Positions 38,786-50,697 are shown, counted from the first letter of the stretch. The stretch: DNA of 64,000 bases from Bradyrhizobium sp. 190 (GCF_023073415.1 NZ_JADPJL010000001.1:1-64000); one strand, 5' to 3'. The notes: a model not told the origin generated them from the letters alone. Translations and numbers: made by a program.

Positions 38786-39975
38786 GTTGCCGCCGCGTCC
38801 GCCGGCCGCGTCTGGCGCAGCAGCTTCGCGCAGGCAAAGCCGAGCGCGATCATGACGGCTGCTGCGGCAAGCAAGGTCGGGACCTTGCCGGCATGCTGGA
38901 TACCGAAACCATAGGCGATCGGGCCGATGGTCTGGCCCATGAAGAAAAAGAACGCGTGCAGCGACAGCGCGGTCGCGCGCGCCTCCGCCGATAATTCGCT
39001 GGCGAAGACCTGCAGACTGCCGTGGATCATGTAGAACCCCCAGCCCATAAAAATCAGGCTGAGCGTTTGCAGCCTCCATTCCGGCCCGATGGCCACCGCG
39101 ATGAGCTGCACGCCGACCATGGCCGCACCGCCGATCATCATCCCGTTGACGCCGATCCTCGGCAAGAGCCGCGACACCGTCATGGTGTAGAACAGGCCGC
39201 CGACGGCGAAGCCGGCGATGACGATGCCGGCGATCGACAGCGAGGTTTCACCGAGTTCGAACAGGAAGGATGCGAGGAACGGAAACAGTCCGAGCACGCA
39301 GCAGCCTTCGATGAACACGGCCCCGTAGCAGATGCGCGCATTCGGGTTCGTGAAAATCGTGCGATAGCCTTGCATGAGGGCTGACAGGCCTGTGCGCGGC
39401 GGACGCGTCAGCGCGGCACCGCGAAACCCGGCCGCCACCGCGATCGAAGCCAGCACCACAAGAACGCCGAGCACGGCGAGCACGCCGCGCCAGCCGAGGA
39501 AGTCGCCGATCAGGCCGGACGCGGAGGCCCCCAGCAGATTTCCCGTCATCGCGCCCGCCAGCGTGCGACCGATCGCGACCTGGCGTTTTTCCGGGCCGAC
39601 GAGATCGCTGGTCAGGCTGAGTGAGACCGGAAATACGCCGCCGGAGCCGATGCCGGCGAGAATGCGGCTTGCGAACAGCAGCGGGAACGAGGTCGCCATC
39701 GCGCCGAGAATGTTGGCAAGCCCGAGCAGCACCAGGCAGACGATCATCAGCCGCGCCTTGCCGAACATGTCGGCCATGGCGCCGAGCACCGGCTGGATGA
39801 TGGCAAAGGTAAAGGCGAAGGCGGCGGCGAAACTGGCGGCGGTGGCGATGCTGACGGAAAAATCCTCGGCCACGTGCGGCAGCACCGGATCGAGCGCGCG
39901 GGCGGACAGGGCTGCAGAAAAGGTCGCGAGTGCGATGATGTTGAGCGCCGGCGGCATGCCGCTGCTGGCGGTCAC
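38782..39975 (-). CDS. Major facilitator superfamily transporter
   Basis: A 397-residue permease with twelve predicted helices. GTG 39975 overlaps the kdsA stop by four bases (GTGA), a coupled start. The family signature between helices 2 and 3 is [14 protein letters not shown], and [23 protein letters not shown] matches the helix 4 proton-motif region of drug/proton antiporters. The central loop is short. The substrate is unknown; linkage to the Kdo gene may be only organisational. Confidence 0.92.
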   Translation of the reverse strand: MTASSGMPPALNIIALATFSAALSARALDPVLPHVAEDFSVSIATAASFAAAFAFTFAIIQPVLGAMADMFGKARLMIVCLVLLGLANILGAMATSFPLLFASRILAGIGSGGVFPVSLSLTSDLVGPEKRQVAIGRTLAGAMTGNLLGASASGLIGDFLGWRGVLAVLGVLVVLASIAVAAGFRGAALTRPPRTGLSALMQGYRTIFTNPNARICYGAVFIEGCCVLGLFPFLASFLFELGETSLSIAGIVIAGFAVGGLFYTMTVSRLLPRIGVNGMMIGGAAMVGVQLIAVAIGPEWRLQTLSLIFMGWGFYMIHGSLQVFASELSAEARATALSLHAFFFFMGQTIGPIAYGFGIQHAGKVPTLLAAAAVMIALGFACAKLLRQTRPADAAAT

Positions 39976-40823
39976 GGCGAAGCGTTCTTGGCCAGCGCGT
40001 CGAATTCCATCAGCCGCTTCACCAACGCTTCGAACTCGCGCAGCGGCACCATGTTGGGTCCGTCCGACGGCGCGCGATCGGGATCGGGATGGGTTTCGAT
40101 AAACACGCCGGCGACGCCGACGGCCACGGCCGCACGCGCGAGCACGGGCACGAATTCGCGCTGGCCCCCGGATGAGGTGCCCTTCCCGCCCGGCTGCTGC
40201 ACCGAATGGGTGGCGTCGAAAATAACCGGCGCCCCCGTCGTCTGCGCCATGATCGGCAGCGCACGCATATCAGACACCAGCGTGTTGTAACCGAACGAGG
40301 CGCCGCGTTCGGTCACCAGCACATTTGGATTGCCACCGCCGGTGATCTTGCTGACTACGTTCGTCATTTCCCACGGCGCGAGGAACTGGCCCTTTTTTAC
40401 GTTGACGACCTTGCCGGTCGCGGCGGCCGCGAGCAGCAGATCCGTCTGACGGCACAGGAACGCCGGAATCTGCAACACGTCGACCGCTTGCGCGGCTTCC
40501 GCGCATTGGGCGGCCTCATGGACGTCGGTCAGCACGGGCAGTCCGAGGGAAGAACGTATCTCGGCGAAGATCGGCAGCGCCTGCGTGAGCCCGATGCCGC
40601 GCGCGGCAGAGCCACTGGTGCGGTTGGCCTTGTCGAAAGAGGTCTTGTAGACGAGGCCGACCTTGAGCCGGCCGGCGATCTCTTTCAGTGCGGAAGCCAC
40701 CTCAAGCGCATGCGCGCGGCTCTCGAGCTGGCACGGCCCGGCAATGATCGAAATCGGCAGGTCGTTGCCAAATTTGACCGGGCCGACCGAGACGACCGGG
40801 GCTGCATCTACTTTCGCGTTCAA
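39972..40823 (-). CDS. kdsA: 3-deoxy-8-phosphooctulonate synthase (Kdo-8-P synthase)
   Basis: About 283 residues. It condenses arabinose-5-phosphate with phosphoenolpyruvate to make the Kdo precursor of lipopolysaccharide. TTG 40823 is chosen because AAGGA lies eight bases upstream and the resulting length is typical; ATG 40853 is an alternative. Motifs: [68 protein letters not shown] and [16 protein letters not shown]. The cysteine in the AGPCQLES segment is that of metal-dependent types, though class cannot be fixed by eye. Confidence 0.95.
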   Translation of the reverse strand: MNAKVDAAPVVSVGPVKFGNDLPISIIAGPCQLESRAHALEVASALKEIAGRLKVGLVYKTSFDKANRTSGSAARGIGLTQALPIFAEIRSSLGLPVLTDVHEAAQCAEAAQAVDVLQIPAFLCRQTDLLLAAAATGKVVNVKKGQFLAPWEMTNVVSKITGGGNPNVLVTERGASFGYNTLVSDMRALPIMAQTTGAPVIFDATHSVQQPGGKGTSSGGQREFVPVLARAAVAVGVAGVFIETHPDPDRAPSDGPNMVPLREFEALVKRLMEFDALAKNASP

Positions 40824-40915
40824 GGGATTTTCCTTCGTGTTGGCGCGGACCATGCCGGTCCGCGCTTCCAGGATCAACCCCGTTTATCCCCGAATATCAG
40901 GGTTGCGCCGCCGCC

Positions 40916-41242
40916 CTATTTTACCGCGGAGAACGCCGTCGGCACCAGCAATTGGCTGACGATGTTGTCGATGATCTGGCCATCCTCCTCGCTCTTGGCG
41001 CGGCCGGCGATCCAGTCGGGGTCGGACTGAAATGCGGTCCATTTCTTCTCGCGATCGGCCAGCGAGTCCCACGCGACGAAATAGGTCAGTTCTTGGTTGG
41101 AGGTGCCAATCAGCGTGGTGAAGAAGCCGGCCTGCTTGATGCCGTGCTTGTCCCACAGTTTCAGCGTCAGCGTATCGAAGCGCTTCATCAGCGCCGGCAG
41201 GCGCCCCGGCAGGCAGCGATAAACGCGCATTTCCATGATCAT
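40916..41242 (-). CDS. NIPSNAP family protein
   Basis: A 108-residue dimeric alpha/beta-barrel-type protein. ATG 41242 has GGGAG eight bases upstream. The start MEMRVYRCLPGRLPALMKRF and the YFVAWDSLADREKKWTAFQSDPDW segment are classic NIPSNAP. The function of bacterial members is unclear. It stands alone between kdsA and a repeat. Confidence 0.87.
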   Translation of the reverse strand: MIMEMRVYRCLPGRLPALMKRFDTLTLKLWDKHGIKQAGFFTTLIGTSNQELTYFVAWDSLADREKKWTAFQSDPDWIAGRAKSEEDGQIIDNIVSQLLVPTAFSAVK

Positions 41243-41330
41243 CGACTTTGCTCCCAAGGTTATTGTTCTTGCGGAAGCGGTTTGTCGCAACAATTGGCGC
41301 GTTCGTCAAAGGTGTAGCGGCAGGGCAGTC

Positions 41331-41420
41331 GTAGGGTGGGCAAAGGAGCGAAGCGACGTGCCCACCATTCCATCCAACATGCGGTGAGATGGTGGGCACG
41401 CTGCGCTTTGCCCACCCTAC
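41331..41420. repeat. Palindromic dispersed repeat, copy 2
   Basis: A 90-base inverted repeat bounded by GTAGGGTGGGCA and TGCCCACCCTAC, the same arms as the element at 10898-10984, with a slightly different centre. It lies six bases from the pyrG stop and may act as a terminator for pyrG. Confidence 0.87.
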
Positions 41421-41426
41421 AAAGTT

Positions 41427-43070
<1,644 letters not shown>

Positions 43071-43184
43071 TTAAGGCCACCGCCCCGATTCGCCAAAACG
43101 AATCGCATCTGCGGGCGAACATTTCGCCGGGCTGTGGGTGACGTGAAATTTAGAGCGATATCAGAGCATTGATGGGAAGTTCTA

Positions 43185-43212
43185 ATGCAGGACGGTAGAG
43201 GCCGTCCTGCAT
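43185..43212 (-). terminator. Hairpin between secG and pyrG
   Basis: ATGCAGGACGG pairs perfectly with CCGTCCTGCAT over a six-base loop, 13 bases past the secG stop in the direction of transcription. No long T-run follows, so termination may be partial and pyrG may also be read from the secG promoter. Confidence 0.65.
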
Positions 43213-43224
43213 AGCCACCCTGCT

Positions 43225-43611
43225 TTATTGCGAACGCGGCGCCTGCGGACCCGACGGTGCCGGCTGACCCTGCTGTTCATCCACCTTCTTGAGCGTATCG
43301 AGCACGCCGCCGGAGGTCGGCGGAGCAACCGGCGTTGCGCCACCCGGCTGGGACTGCGTCGCCGGGGTGCCGAGGATCGAAGCCGGCTTGCGGTCGACGC
43401 CGGCGAGCCAGGCCAGCGTCATGCTGGTCAGGAAGAAAAGCCCCGCCAGGATCGCGGTCGTCCGCGTCAAGAGGTTGGCGGTGCCACGGCTCGACATGAA
43501 GCCGGCACCGCCGCCCATGCCGAGGCCGCCGCCTTCGGATTTCTGCAGCAGCACGGCGCCGATCAGCACCGAGACGATGATGAGGTGAACGACGATAATG
43601 ACGGTCTGCAT
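43225..43611 (-). CDS. secG: Preprotein translocase subunit SecG
   Basis: A 128-residue inner-membrane protein of the SecYEG channel. Two membrane helices (VIIVVHLIIVSVLIGAVLL and TAILAGLFFLTSMTLAWLAG) flank the conserved loop KSEGGGLGMGGGAGFMSSRGTANLLTR. The C-terminal tail is a Pro/Gln-rich extension typical of alphaproteobacteria. SecG upstream of pyrG is a common order in this group. Confidence 0.95.
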   Translation of the reverse strand: MQTVIIVVHLIIVSVLIGAVLLQKSEGGGLGMGGGAGFMSSRGTANLLTRTTAILAGLFFLTSMTLAWLAGVDRKPASILGTPATQSQPGGATPVAPPTSGGVLDTLKKVDEQQGQPAPSGPQAPRSQ

Positions 43612-43803
43612 CTTAAAAACCTTCCGTCACAAGCGAAGGGCGCCGGTCTTCGGCTGCACCAAGAGCTTGCGGGTTTTCCTGAAGTTGCGCGGTGTTACAC
43701 GATCGGACGGGGCATTGTCACCCCCAACCGCAGCCCCGGAGATAATTGCCGCAGGGGTGATGGCAAGGCTGTCCCCAGCTCCCGGCCGACTTCGAATCCG
43801 GAC

Positions 43804-43855
43804 TTGAGCCTGAGACAATTTCTCTTATAATAGACAAATGTATACTATAGTAGAC
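43804..43855 (+). promoter_or_regulatory. Promoter and probable operator of the XRE-cupin gene
   Basis: TTGAGC (43804) and a perfect TATAAT (43826) are 16 bases apart, and the expected transcription start falls on or beside the A of the gene's ATG at 43838, which implies a leaderless message. TATAATAGAC at 43826 is repeated as TATAGTAGAC at 43846, exactly 20 bases later, two helical turns, so a dimeric regulator could bind one face across the start. Read directly from sequence; the function is inferred. Confidence 0.55.
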
Positions 43856-44404
43856 GATCTCAGCACGCGGCTCGCCCATCGCCTGCGGCTCGAGCGCGAC
43901 AGCCGCGGCTGGTCGCTGGCTGATCTCGCCGAGCGTTCCGGGGTCTCCAAGGCCACCATCAGCAAGATCGAGCGCGCCGAGGTCAGCCCGACCGCGGTGG
44001 TGCTGGTTCGGCTCGCCAGCGCCTTCGACCTCACCCTCGCCGGCCTGATGCTGCGCGCCGAAGGCCAGGGCGAACGTCTTTCACGTGCCGCCGACCAGCC
44101 GGTGTGGCGCGATCCCGAAACCGGCTATCTGCGCACCCAGGTATTCAACCGCCCCGATCATCCCGTCGAGATCATCAAGGTCGAGATGCCGGCGAAGCAG
44201 CGCGTGACGCTGCCCGCTTCGTCCTACGCACACATCCGCCAGATCCTTTGGGTGTTGTCGGGCGCGCTCGTCCTGATCGATGGCGGCGAACGCCACGAAC
44301 TCCGTGCCGGCGATTGCCTCGGATTCGGTCCGCCGGCGGAAGTGACGTTTGCCAACGAAAGCGCCGCACCCTGCACATACGTTGTTGCCCTTGCCCGGAG
44401 CTAG
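43838..44404 (+). CDS. XRE-family regulator with C-terminal cupin domain
   Basis: A 188-residue regulator. The helix-turn-helix is near residues 10-65 (RLERDSRGWSLADLAERSGVSKATISKIER), followed by a cupin fold (about 105-185, ILWVLSGALVLIDGGERHELRAGDCLGF). Such proteins bind a small ligand or metal in the cupin and repress nearby genes, often acetyltransferases or oxidoreductases. It heads a tight operon with a hypothetical protein and a GNAT enzyme, which it probably controls along with itself via the repeat at its own start. Confidence 0.93.
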   Translation: MYTIVDDLSTRLAHRLRLERDSRGWSLADLAERSGVSKATISKIERAEVSPTAVVLVRLASAFDLTLAGLMLRAEGQGERLSRAADQPVWRDPETGYLRTQVFNRPDHPVEIIKVEMPAKQRVTLPASSYAHIRQILWVLSGALVLIDGGERHELRAGDCLGFGPPAEVTFANESAAPCTYVVALARS

Positions 44405-44410
44405 CTGGCG

Positions 44411-44806
44411 ATGACGGAGATCGAAACCAGGCGTTCTCCGGCCGACCCGGCGAGTCCGGCAAACTCCGCTCCCGCCGGCCACAATGGCGGCCCGCCGCTC
44501 GACGAGGAGCACCGGCCTGAATGGGGCGACGGGGAAATCGGAAATTATTTCTACTGGAAGGCGGCGCATCGCGCGGCCTGGAAAAACCCCTCGCCCGGCA
44601 TCGTCGCGTTCCGCATCCGGAAAGCCGAACGGCTGGGCCTCACCTACGAGGAGTACACGTTGGAAATTCTCGAACGCGGCCGTCACCTGCAGGTCGAGGA
44701 TGTCGAACGGATCGCAGAAATCAAGCAGGCGCGCGCCGCCCGCGCAGCCAGGAATCGAAGCCAAACCCGCGGAAACGCATCTCATTCGCCCGGAGCCGAT
44801 AGTTGA
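44411..44806 (+). CDS. Hypothetical protein with GHNGGPPLDE motif
   Basis: A 131-residue soluble protein. An N-terminal disordered Ser/Pro/Ala stretch precedes AGHNGGPPLDEEHRPEWGDGE, a short motif common at the start of many Bradyrhizobium proteins of unknown role. The middle is helical (NYFYWKAAHRAAW, LTYEEYTLEILERGRHLQ) and the end is basic. It follows the regulator by six bases, and its TGA overlaps the ATG of the next gene, so it is co-translated with the GNAT gene. No function can be given. Confidence 0.78.
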   Translation: MTEIETRRSPADPASPANSAPAGHNGGPPLDEEHRPEWGDGEIGNYFYWKAAHRAAWKNPSPGIVAFRIRKAERLGLTYEEYTLEILERGRHLQVEDVERIAEIKQARAARAARNRSQTRGNASHSPGADS

Positions 44807-45339
44807 TGCCTGACATCCAGATCAAGACACTGAGAACCTCGCCTGATACCTGCGCGGCGCTCAATGAAATGTTGGTCGAAACCGTCGCGAATGGCGGCTC
44901 GGTCAGCTTCATGCACCCTCTTCCGTTCGAAGCGGCCAACGAATTCTGGCGCAACTCGCTTGCTTCGGCCGACCGGGGCGAGCGGATCGTTCTCGGCGCC
45001 TTTGACGGCGAAGACCTGATCGGCACCGTGACGCTGGTGCTCAACCTCGCGCAGAACCAGCCGCATCGCGCCGAGATCGTGAAGATGATGACGCGGGTCA
45101 GTCACCGCTATCGCGGCATTGCCACGCTGCTGCTGCGCGAGGCCGAGCGCATCGCGATCGCACGCGGGCGCTGGCTGCTGGTGCTCGATACCGCCGAGGA
45201 CGAAGGCGCGGCCGGACTTTATGAGCGGATGGGATTCAAGCTGACCGGCCTCATTCCGGACTACGCGCTCAAACCCCATGGCGGCCTCACGGGCACGCTG
45301 ATCTACTGGAAGCGGTTGCAGGACGCAGTGCCGGCCTGA
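44806..45339 (+). CDS. GNAT acetyltransferase, Ttr-like
   Basis: A 177-residue acetyltransferase. ATG 44806 overlaps the previous stop (TGATG). The acetyl-CoA loop is VSHRYRGIATLLLREAERIA, and the segments PHRAEIVKMM, LLVLDTAEDEGAAGLYERMGF and LIYWKRL closely follow the layout of the tabtoxin-resistance (Ttr) branch of GNATs. By analogy it may acetylate a toxin or small amine. That is family-level inference. It is presumably regulated by the XRE-cupin protein at the head of the operon. Confidence 0.87.
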   Translation: MPDIQIKTLRTSPDTCAALNEMLVETVANGGSVSFMHPLPFEAANEFWRNSLASADRGERIVLGAFDGEDLIGTVTLVLNLAQNQPHRAEIVKMMTRVSHRYRGIATLLLREAERIAIARGRWLLVLDTAEDEGAAGLYERMGFKLTGLIPDYALKPHGGLTGTLIYWKRLQDAVPA

Positions 45340-45340
45340 G

Positions 45341-46093
45341 CTAGCACGCCTCTGCAATCGCCAAAAAGTCTGTCGCTTTCAGGCTGGCACCGCCGATCAG
45401 GGCGCCGTTGACATCGGCGACCGCCATCAGCTCCACCGCGTTGGAGGGTTTTACCGATCCGCCATAGAGAATCCGGATCCTGCCACCTTCCGCCTTAAAT
45501 CGGCTGGTGAGAACACCCCTGATAAAGCGGTGAACTTGCTCGACATCTCCAGGCGTCGGCGTCAGCCCGGTGCCGATCGCCCAGACCGGCTCATAGGCCG
45601 CCACCAGATTGGCCGCCGTGGCGCCATCTGGCAACGAGCCCGCGAGCTGCCCGCCACAGATATCCAGCGTCTGGCCGGCATCGCGTTGCTTCTGGGTCTC
45701 GCCGATGCAGACGATTGCTGTCAGGCCCGCCCGCCAGGCCGCCTCCGCCTTCTGCCGGACCAGCGCGTCGGTCTCGCCATGGTCGGCACGGCGCTCGGAA
45801 TGCCCGACGATAATGGCGCTGGCGCCGGCATCCGCGAGCATTTCCGCCGAGAGATCACCGGTATGGGCGCCCGAGGCCTTCACGTGGCAATCCTGGGCAC
45901 CGACGGCGAGTTTGGAACCGAGCGCCTTGTCGGCGAAACCGGAGATGAGGGTGGCCGGGGGACAGACCAGCAGGTCGGCCTTGCCGGCCAATGCACCCGC
46001 CCCCGCAATCATGGCCTCGAATTCACCCAAAGCGGACTTCAGGCCGTTCATTTTCCAGTTGCCGGCGATCAGGGGTCGGAGGGCGTCGGTCAT
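45341..46093 (-). CDS. tpiA: Triosephosphate isomerase
   Basis: A 250-residue TIM barrel that interconverts dihydroxyacetone phosphate and glyceraldehyde-3-phosphate. Catalytic residues are present: the lysine in AGNWKMNG, the histidine in IVGHSERR, and the glutamate in [12 protein letters not shown], with loop 6 following and the phosphate-binding [10 protein letters not shown] and GGASLKA loops. It converges on the GNAT gene with only one base between stops and diverges from ppiD. Confidence 0.98.
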   Translation of the reverse strand: MTDALRPLIAGNWKMNGLKSALGEFEAMIAGAGALAGKADLLVCPPATLISGFADKALGSKLAVGAQDCHVKASGAHTGDLSAEMLADAGASAIIVGHSERRADHGETDALVRQKAEAAWRAGLTAIVCIGETQKQRDAGQTLDICGGQLAGSLPDGATAANLVAAYEPVWAIGTGLTPTPGDVEQVHRFIRGVLTSRFKAEGGRIRILYGGSVKPSNAVELMAVADVNGALIGGASLKATDFLAIAEAC

Positions 46094-46343
46094 GTCGATT
46101 ATCCCGCAAATGTCAGCGTTATAGATGCGCTAGCAGAGGCACGCTGCCAGTTCCAGATACCGGTCGGGCGGTCCCCCGGCCGTTAACCGCTTCAATTAGC
46201 CCACACGGGCGAGGTTGCGGGGGGGCTGCGGCCACTTTATGATGCGTTTTCAACTCGGTGACGCCTTGTTGCGGATTCGATCCCGGATCGAATTCCCTAG
46301 GCACGACCCGGTTCCCCCTCTCCTGTAAAAACAAGTTGGACCC

Positions 46344-48245
46344 ATGCTTCGAGGAATTCGGAAAGCCTCATCAAACTGGCTCGGCAAGATTGTCATGGCC
46401 GTCGTGATGGGCGTTTTGATTGTCAGTTTCGCAGTTTGGGGCATCGCCGACATCTTCAAGGGGTTCGGCCAGTCGTCGCTCGCCAAGGTCGGCAAGACCG
46501 AGATTTCGATCGAGCAATTCCGCCAGATCTACACGGACAAGCTGCAGCAGCTCGGCCGCAGTTTCGGCCGTCCACTGACCTCGGAACAGGCCCGCGCCTT
46601 CGGGCTCGATCGGCAGGTGCTGCAACAGACCATCGCCGAAGCCGCACTGGATGAGGAAGCCCGGCGCATGGGGCTCGCCCAGTCCCAGGAAGAAACCATG
46701 CGGTTGATCTACAACGATCCCAACTTCAGTGGATTGGGCGGCAAGTTCGACCCACAGCGCTTCCAGGCCACGATCCGGCAGTTCGGCTACACCGAGCAAC
46801 GCTATCTTGCCGAACAGCGGCGCCTCGGGCTGCGGCGCCAGATCGCTGGCACCGTCTCGGCCGGGGTGGAGCCGCCGAAGGTCCTGATCGACGCCATGAC
46901 CCGATTCCAGAACGAGCAGCGCTCGATGGAGTACGTCAAACTCGACGCCGCACAGGCCGGCACGATCGATCCTCCCTCGCCCGAGGCGCTGGCCGCCTAT
47001 TTCGAGGAGCGCAAAACCCAGTTCCGCGCACCCGAATATCGCAAACTGTCCTTTGTCGTGATCAGCCCCGAAGAGATCGGCAAGTGGATCGAAGTCTCCG
47101 ACGAGGACGCCAAGAAGATCTTCGAGCAGCGCCGCGAGCTGCTCGGCACGCCGGAAAAGCGCGAAGTGTCGCAGATGTTTTTTCCCAACGAAGGCGACGC
47201 CCTGGCCGCACGCAGCCGCATCACTTCGGGAACGTCGTTCGACGACCTCGCCAAGGAGCGCAATCTCAATCTGGCCGACGTCGATCTCGGCCTGATCGCA
47301 AAGAGCGCGATCATCGATCCGGCGATTGCGGATGCGGCGTTCTCGCTGCCATCGGGCGAAGTCAGCCAGCCTGTGCAGGGGCGGTTTGGCGTGGCGCTGG
47401 TCAAGATCGGCAAGATCGAGCCAGCCGTGACGCCGACCTTTGAAAGCGTCGCAGCCCAGGTGAAGAAGGAGATCGCGACCGAACGCGCGCGCGCCAAGGT
47501 CAACGAAATCCAGAACAAGATGGAAGACGAGCGCAGCGGCGGCGCCAATGTGGTGGAGGCTTCGCAGAAGCTCGGCCTGACCGCCGTCACGATCGACGCC
47601 GTGGATCGCTCCGGCCGCACGCCCGACGGCCAGCCCGTGGCCAACATTCCGCGCGGCCTCGACGTGGTCTCGCAGGCCTTCAACAGCGATGTCGGCGTCG
47701 ATAACGAGCCGATCCAGTTTGCCGGGGGCTATGTCTGGTACGACGTGCTCGGCATTACTCCCTCGCGCGAGCGCCCGCTCGATGAGGTTCGCAGCCAGGT
47801 CGAGGCGAAATGGCGCGAAGACCAGATTTCGAACAAGCTGCGGGCGAAAGCGACCGAGATGGTGCAGAAGGTCGAGCAAGGGGGCACCCTTGCGGCCGAA
47901 GCGGCCGCGGTCGGATCGAAGGTCGAGACCGCGACGGGCTTCCGCCGCGACGCCTCGCTTTCAGGTGTCCCCTCGGCCGCCATCACGGCCGCATTCCGGA
48001 CGGCCAAGGACGGCGTCGGGCAAACGCCGGGCGCCGGTGGCAGCGAGTGGATCGTGTTCCGCGTCACCGATGTGACCGTGCCGCCGGTCGACGCCGCATC
48101 CGATGAGATGAAGAAACTGAAGGACATGCTGGAGCGCGGCCTGACCGACGAACAGGTCGCTCAATATGTGACGAAGATCGAATCCGAGATCGGCACCTCC
48201 ATCAACCAGGCCGCCTTCGCGCAGGTGACGGGCGCTAACAACTGA
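46344..48245 (+). CDS. Peptidyl-prolyl isomerase PpiD-like periplasmic chaperone
   Basis: A 633-residue membrane-anchored folding factor. One N-terminal helix (about 16-36, IVMAVVMGVLIVSFAVWGIADI) is followed by a SurA-like chaperone region and a parvulin PPIase domain (about 265-375, REVSQMFFPNEGDALAARSRI to FGVALVKIGKIEP), then a long C-terminal chaperone region. It helps outer-membrane protein folding. It heads a run with trpD, though 77 bases separate them. Confidence 0.93.
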   Translation: MLRGIRKASSNWLGKIVMAVVMGVLIVSFAVWGIADIFKGFGQSSLAKVGKTEISIEQFRQIYTDKLQQLGRSFGRPLTSEQARAFGLDRQVLQQTIAEAALDEEARRMGLAQSQEETMRLIYNDPNFSGLGGKFDPQRFQATIRQFGYTEQRYLAEQRRLGLRRQIAGTVSAGVEPPKVLIDAMTRFQNEQRSMEYVKLDAAQAGTIDPPSPEALAAYFEERKTQFRAPEYRKLSFVVISPEEIGKWIEVSDEDAKKIFEQRRELLGTPEKREVSQMFFPNEGDALAARSRITSGTSFDDLAKERNLNLADVDLGLIAKSAIIDPAIADAAFSLPSGEVSQPVQGRFGVALVKIGKIEPAVTPTFESVAAQVKKEIATERARAKVNEIQNKMEDERSGGANVVEASQKLGLTAVTIDAVDRSGRTPDGQPVANIPRGLDVVSQAFNSDVGVDNEPIQFAGGYVWYDVLGITPSRERPLDEVRSQVEAKWREDQISNKLRAKATEMVQKVEQGGTLAAEAAAVGSKVETATGFRRDASLSGVPSAAITAAFRTAKDGVGQTPGAGGSEWIVFRVTDVTVPPVDAASDEMKKLKDMLERGLTDEQVAQYVTKIESEIGTSINQAAFAQVTGANN

Positions 48246-48322
48246 GCATGATCGGCCCAGACTAATCCAAGGTTTGCGCCGGTCATGCTTCAAGACGACA
48301 CCCAATCCTGAAAGCCCAAGCG

Positions 48323-49336
48323 ATGGACGACCTCAAATCTATCATCGGAAAAGTCGCCACCGGCGCGACGCTGTCGCGTGAAGAGGCGGCCTCCGCCTTC
48401 GACAGCATGATGTCCGGCGAGGCCACGCCCTCGCAGATGGGCGGGCTGTTGATGGCGCTGCGGGTCCGCGGCGAAACCGTCGACGAGATCACCGGCGCGG
48501 TGTCGGCGATGCGCGGCAAGATGCTCCGGGTCCAGGCGCCCGCGGACGCCGTCGACGTGGTCGGCACCGGCGGCGACGGCTCCGGTTCGGTCAACGTCTC
48601 GACCTGCGCGGCCTTCATCGTCGCGGGCGCCGGCGTGACCGTCGCCAAGCATGGCAACCGCGCGCTGTCATCGCGCTCGGGCGCCGCCGACGTGCTGGCT
48701 TCCCTCGGCGTCAAGATCGACCTCACGCCCGACCAGGTCGGCCGCTGCGTGGCCGAGGCCGGCATCGGCTTCATGTTCGCGCCTGCGCATCATCCGGCCA
48801 TGAAGAACGTCGGCCCAACTCGGGTCGAACTCGCCACCCGCACGATCTTCAATTTGCTCGGACCGCTCTCCAATCCAGCCGGCGTGAAGCGGCAGATGGT
48901 CGGCGTGTTCTCCAGGCACTGGGTGCAGCCCTTGGCGCAGGTGCTGAAAAATCTCGGCTCCGAATCCGTGTGGGTTGTGCACGGCTCCGACGGACTCGAT
49001 GAAATCACCCTCACCGGCCCGAGCTTCGTCGCCAGCCTCGACAACGGCAAGGTCACCACCTTCGAGGTGACGCCGGAGGACGCGGGCCTCACCTGTTGCA
49101 ATGTCGACGCGCTTAGGGGCGGCGACGCGGACGCCAATGCGGTAGCACTCTCGAGCGTGCTCAACGGCAAGCCTAGCCCTTATCGCGACGTCGCGCTGTT
49201 GAACGCCGCGGCAGCGTTGATCGTGGCCGGCCGCGCCAAGGACCTGAAGGACGGCGTCGCGATCGGCGCCAAATCGCTCGATAGCGGCGCGGCAGCGGCG
49301 CGGCTGAAACACCTGATCGCGGTTTCGCGCGGCTGA
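48323..49336 (+). CDS. trpD: Anthranilate phosphoribosyltransferase
   Basis: A 337-residue enzyme of tryptophan synthesis that joins anthranilate to PRPP. Signature loops: [16 protein letters not shown] near residue 75 (PRPP), [21 protein letters not shown], the anthranilate site around [31 protein letters not shown], and the acidic GLDEITLTG pair for magnesium. It precedes trpC by 17 bases and is in the same operon. Confidence 0.97.
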   Translation: MDDLKSIIGKVATGATLSREEAASAFDSMMSGEATPSQMGGLLMALRVRGETVDEITGAVSAMRGKMLRVQAPADAVDVVGTGGDGSGSVNVSTCAAFIVAGAGVTVAKHGNRALSSRSGAADVLASLGVKIDLTPDQVGRCVAEAGIGFMFAPAHHPAMKNVGPTRVELATRTIFNLLGPLSNPAGVKRQMVGVFSRHWVQPLAQVLKNLGSESVWVVHGSDGLDEITLTGPSFVASLDNGKVTTFEVTPEDAGLTCCNVDALRGGDADANAVALSSVLNGKPSPYRDVALLNAAAALIVAGRAKDLKDGVAIGAKSLDSGAAAARLKHLIAVSRG

Positions 49337-49353
49337 TCCGGGGGACGCCAGAG

Positions 49354-50175
49354 ATGTCCGATATCCTGAGCAAGATCGAGGCCTACAAGCGCGAGGAGAT
49401 CGCCGCGGCCAAGCGGGCGTGTCCCGTTTCCGAGGTCGAAGCCCGCGCCAAAACGGCATCGCCGCCGCGCGGTTTTCTGCGCGCGATCCGCGATAAGCTT
49501 GCGCGTGGTGACTACGCCCTGATCGCGGAAGTGAAGAAGGCTTCGCCGTCCAAGGGGCTCATTCGCGCCGACTTCGATCCGCCGGCGCTGGCCAAGGCCT
49601 ATGAGGCCGGCGGCGCGGCGTGCCTGTCGGTGCTGACCGACACGCCCTCCTTCCAGGGCCATCTCGATTTCATGGTCGCGGCGCGCGCGGCGACCAACTT
49701 GCCGGTGCTGCGCAAGGACTTTTTGTTCGACACCTATCAGGTGGTGGAAGCCCGCGCCCATGGCGCGGACTGCATCCTGGTCATCATGGCTTCGCTCGAT
49801 GACGCCGTCGCGAAGGATCTTGAGGACGCGGCCATCGCGCTCGGCATGGACGTGCTGATCGAAATCCACGACCGCACCGAGCTCGATCGCGCGCTGAAGC
49901 TTCGTTCGCCGATGATCGGCGTCAACAATCGTAACTTGAGAACCTTCGAGACCACGCTGGCGACCAGCGAGGCGCTGGCGCCGCTGATCCCGCGCGATCG
50001 CCTGATGGTCGGCGAAAGCGGCATCTTTGCGCCTGAGGATCTTGGGCGGCTCGCGCGCGTCGGCATGTCGACCTTCCTGGTCGGCGAGAGCCTGATGCGG
50101 CAGGCCGACGTGACAGCAGCGACGCGCACGCTGCTGGCGCGCACCGATAGCCCGCGCGCCACCGGGACCGGCTAG
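49354..50175 (+). CDS. trpC: Indole-3-glycerol phosphate synthase
   Basis: A 273-residue TIM barrel, the next step after TrpD and PRAI in the tryptophan pathway. Visible motifs: [19 protein letters not shown] (catalytic lysine and serine), [40 protein letters not shown] and [31 protein letters not shown]. Length is normal. It is followed after only three bases by moaC. Confidence 0.97.
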   Translation: MSDILSKIEAYKREEIAAAKRACPVSEVEARAKTASPPRGFLRAIRDKLARGDYALIAEVKKASPSKGLIRADFDPPALAKAYEAGGAACLSVLTDTPSFQGHLDFMVAARAATNLPVLRKDFLFDTYQVVEARAHGADCILVIMASLDDAVAKDLEDAAIALGMDVLIEIHDRTELDRALKLRSPMIGVNNRNLRTFETTLATSEALAPLIPRDRLMVGESGIFAPEDLGRLARVGMSTFLVGESLMRQADVTAATRTLLARTDSPRATGTG

Positions 50176-50178
50176 CAG

Positions 50179-50697
50179 ATGGCCGGCAAGACTTCCAAAG
50201 ATAAGGCTTCCAAAGGCGGCTCCGCCCTCACCCATATCGATACATCCGGCGAAGCGCGGATGGTCGACGTCTCGGCCAAGACAGCGACCGAGCGCACGGC
50301 CGTGGCCGAGGGACGCGTGGTCATGGGCAAGGCGACGCTCGATCTGATCGTCTCCGGCAACGCCAAGAAGGGCGATGTGCTGGGCGCGGCCCGCATCGCC
50401 GGCATCATGGCGGCCAAGCGCACATCGGAGCTGATCCCGCTGTGCCACCCGCTGGCGCTGTCCAAGGTGACGCTCGACATCACGCCCGACAAAAAACTGC
50501 CCGGCTGCATCGTCCGCGCCACCGTCAAGGTCAACGGCCCTACGGGGGTCGAGATGGAAGCGCTGACGGCGGTGTCGGTCGCGTGCCTCACAATCTATGA
50601 TATGATCAAGGCGGTCGAACGCGGCGTTCGCATCGACGGCATTCATCTCGTTGAGAAGATCGGCGGCAAGTCCGGCCATTATCGCGCGGCGCCTTGA
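50179..50697 (+). CDS. moaC: Cyclic pyranopterin monophosphate synthase
   Basis: A 172-residue molybdenum-cofactor enzyme that, with MoaA, converts GTP to cyclic pyranopterin monophosphate. Conserved segments: [34 protein letters not shown] with the active-site histidine, [26 protein letters not shown], and [12 protein letters not shown]. It lies three bases after trpC, a common alphaproteobacterial order, but moeA, often next, is absent and an unrelated small gene follows. Confidence 0.97.
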   Translation: MAGKTSKDKASKGGSALTHIDTSGEARMVDVSAKTATERTAVAEGRVVMGKATLDLIVSGNAKKGDVLGAARIAGIMAAKRTSELIPLCHPLALSKVTLDITPDKKLPGCIVRATVKVNGPTGVEMEALTAVSVACLTIYDMIKAVERGVRIDGIHLVEKIGGKSGHYRAAP

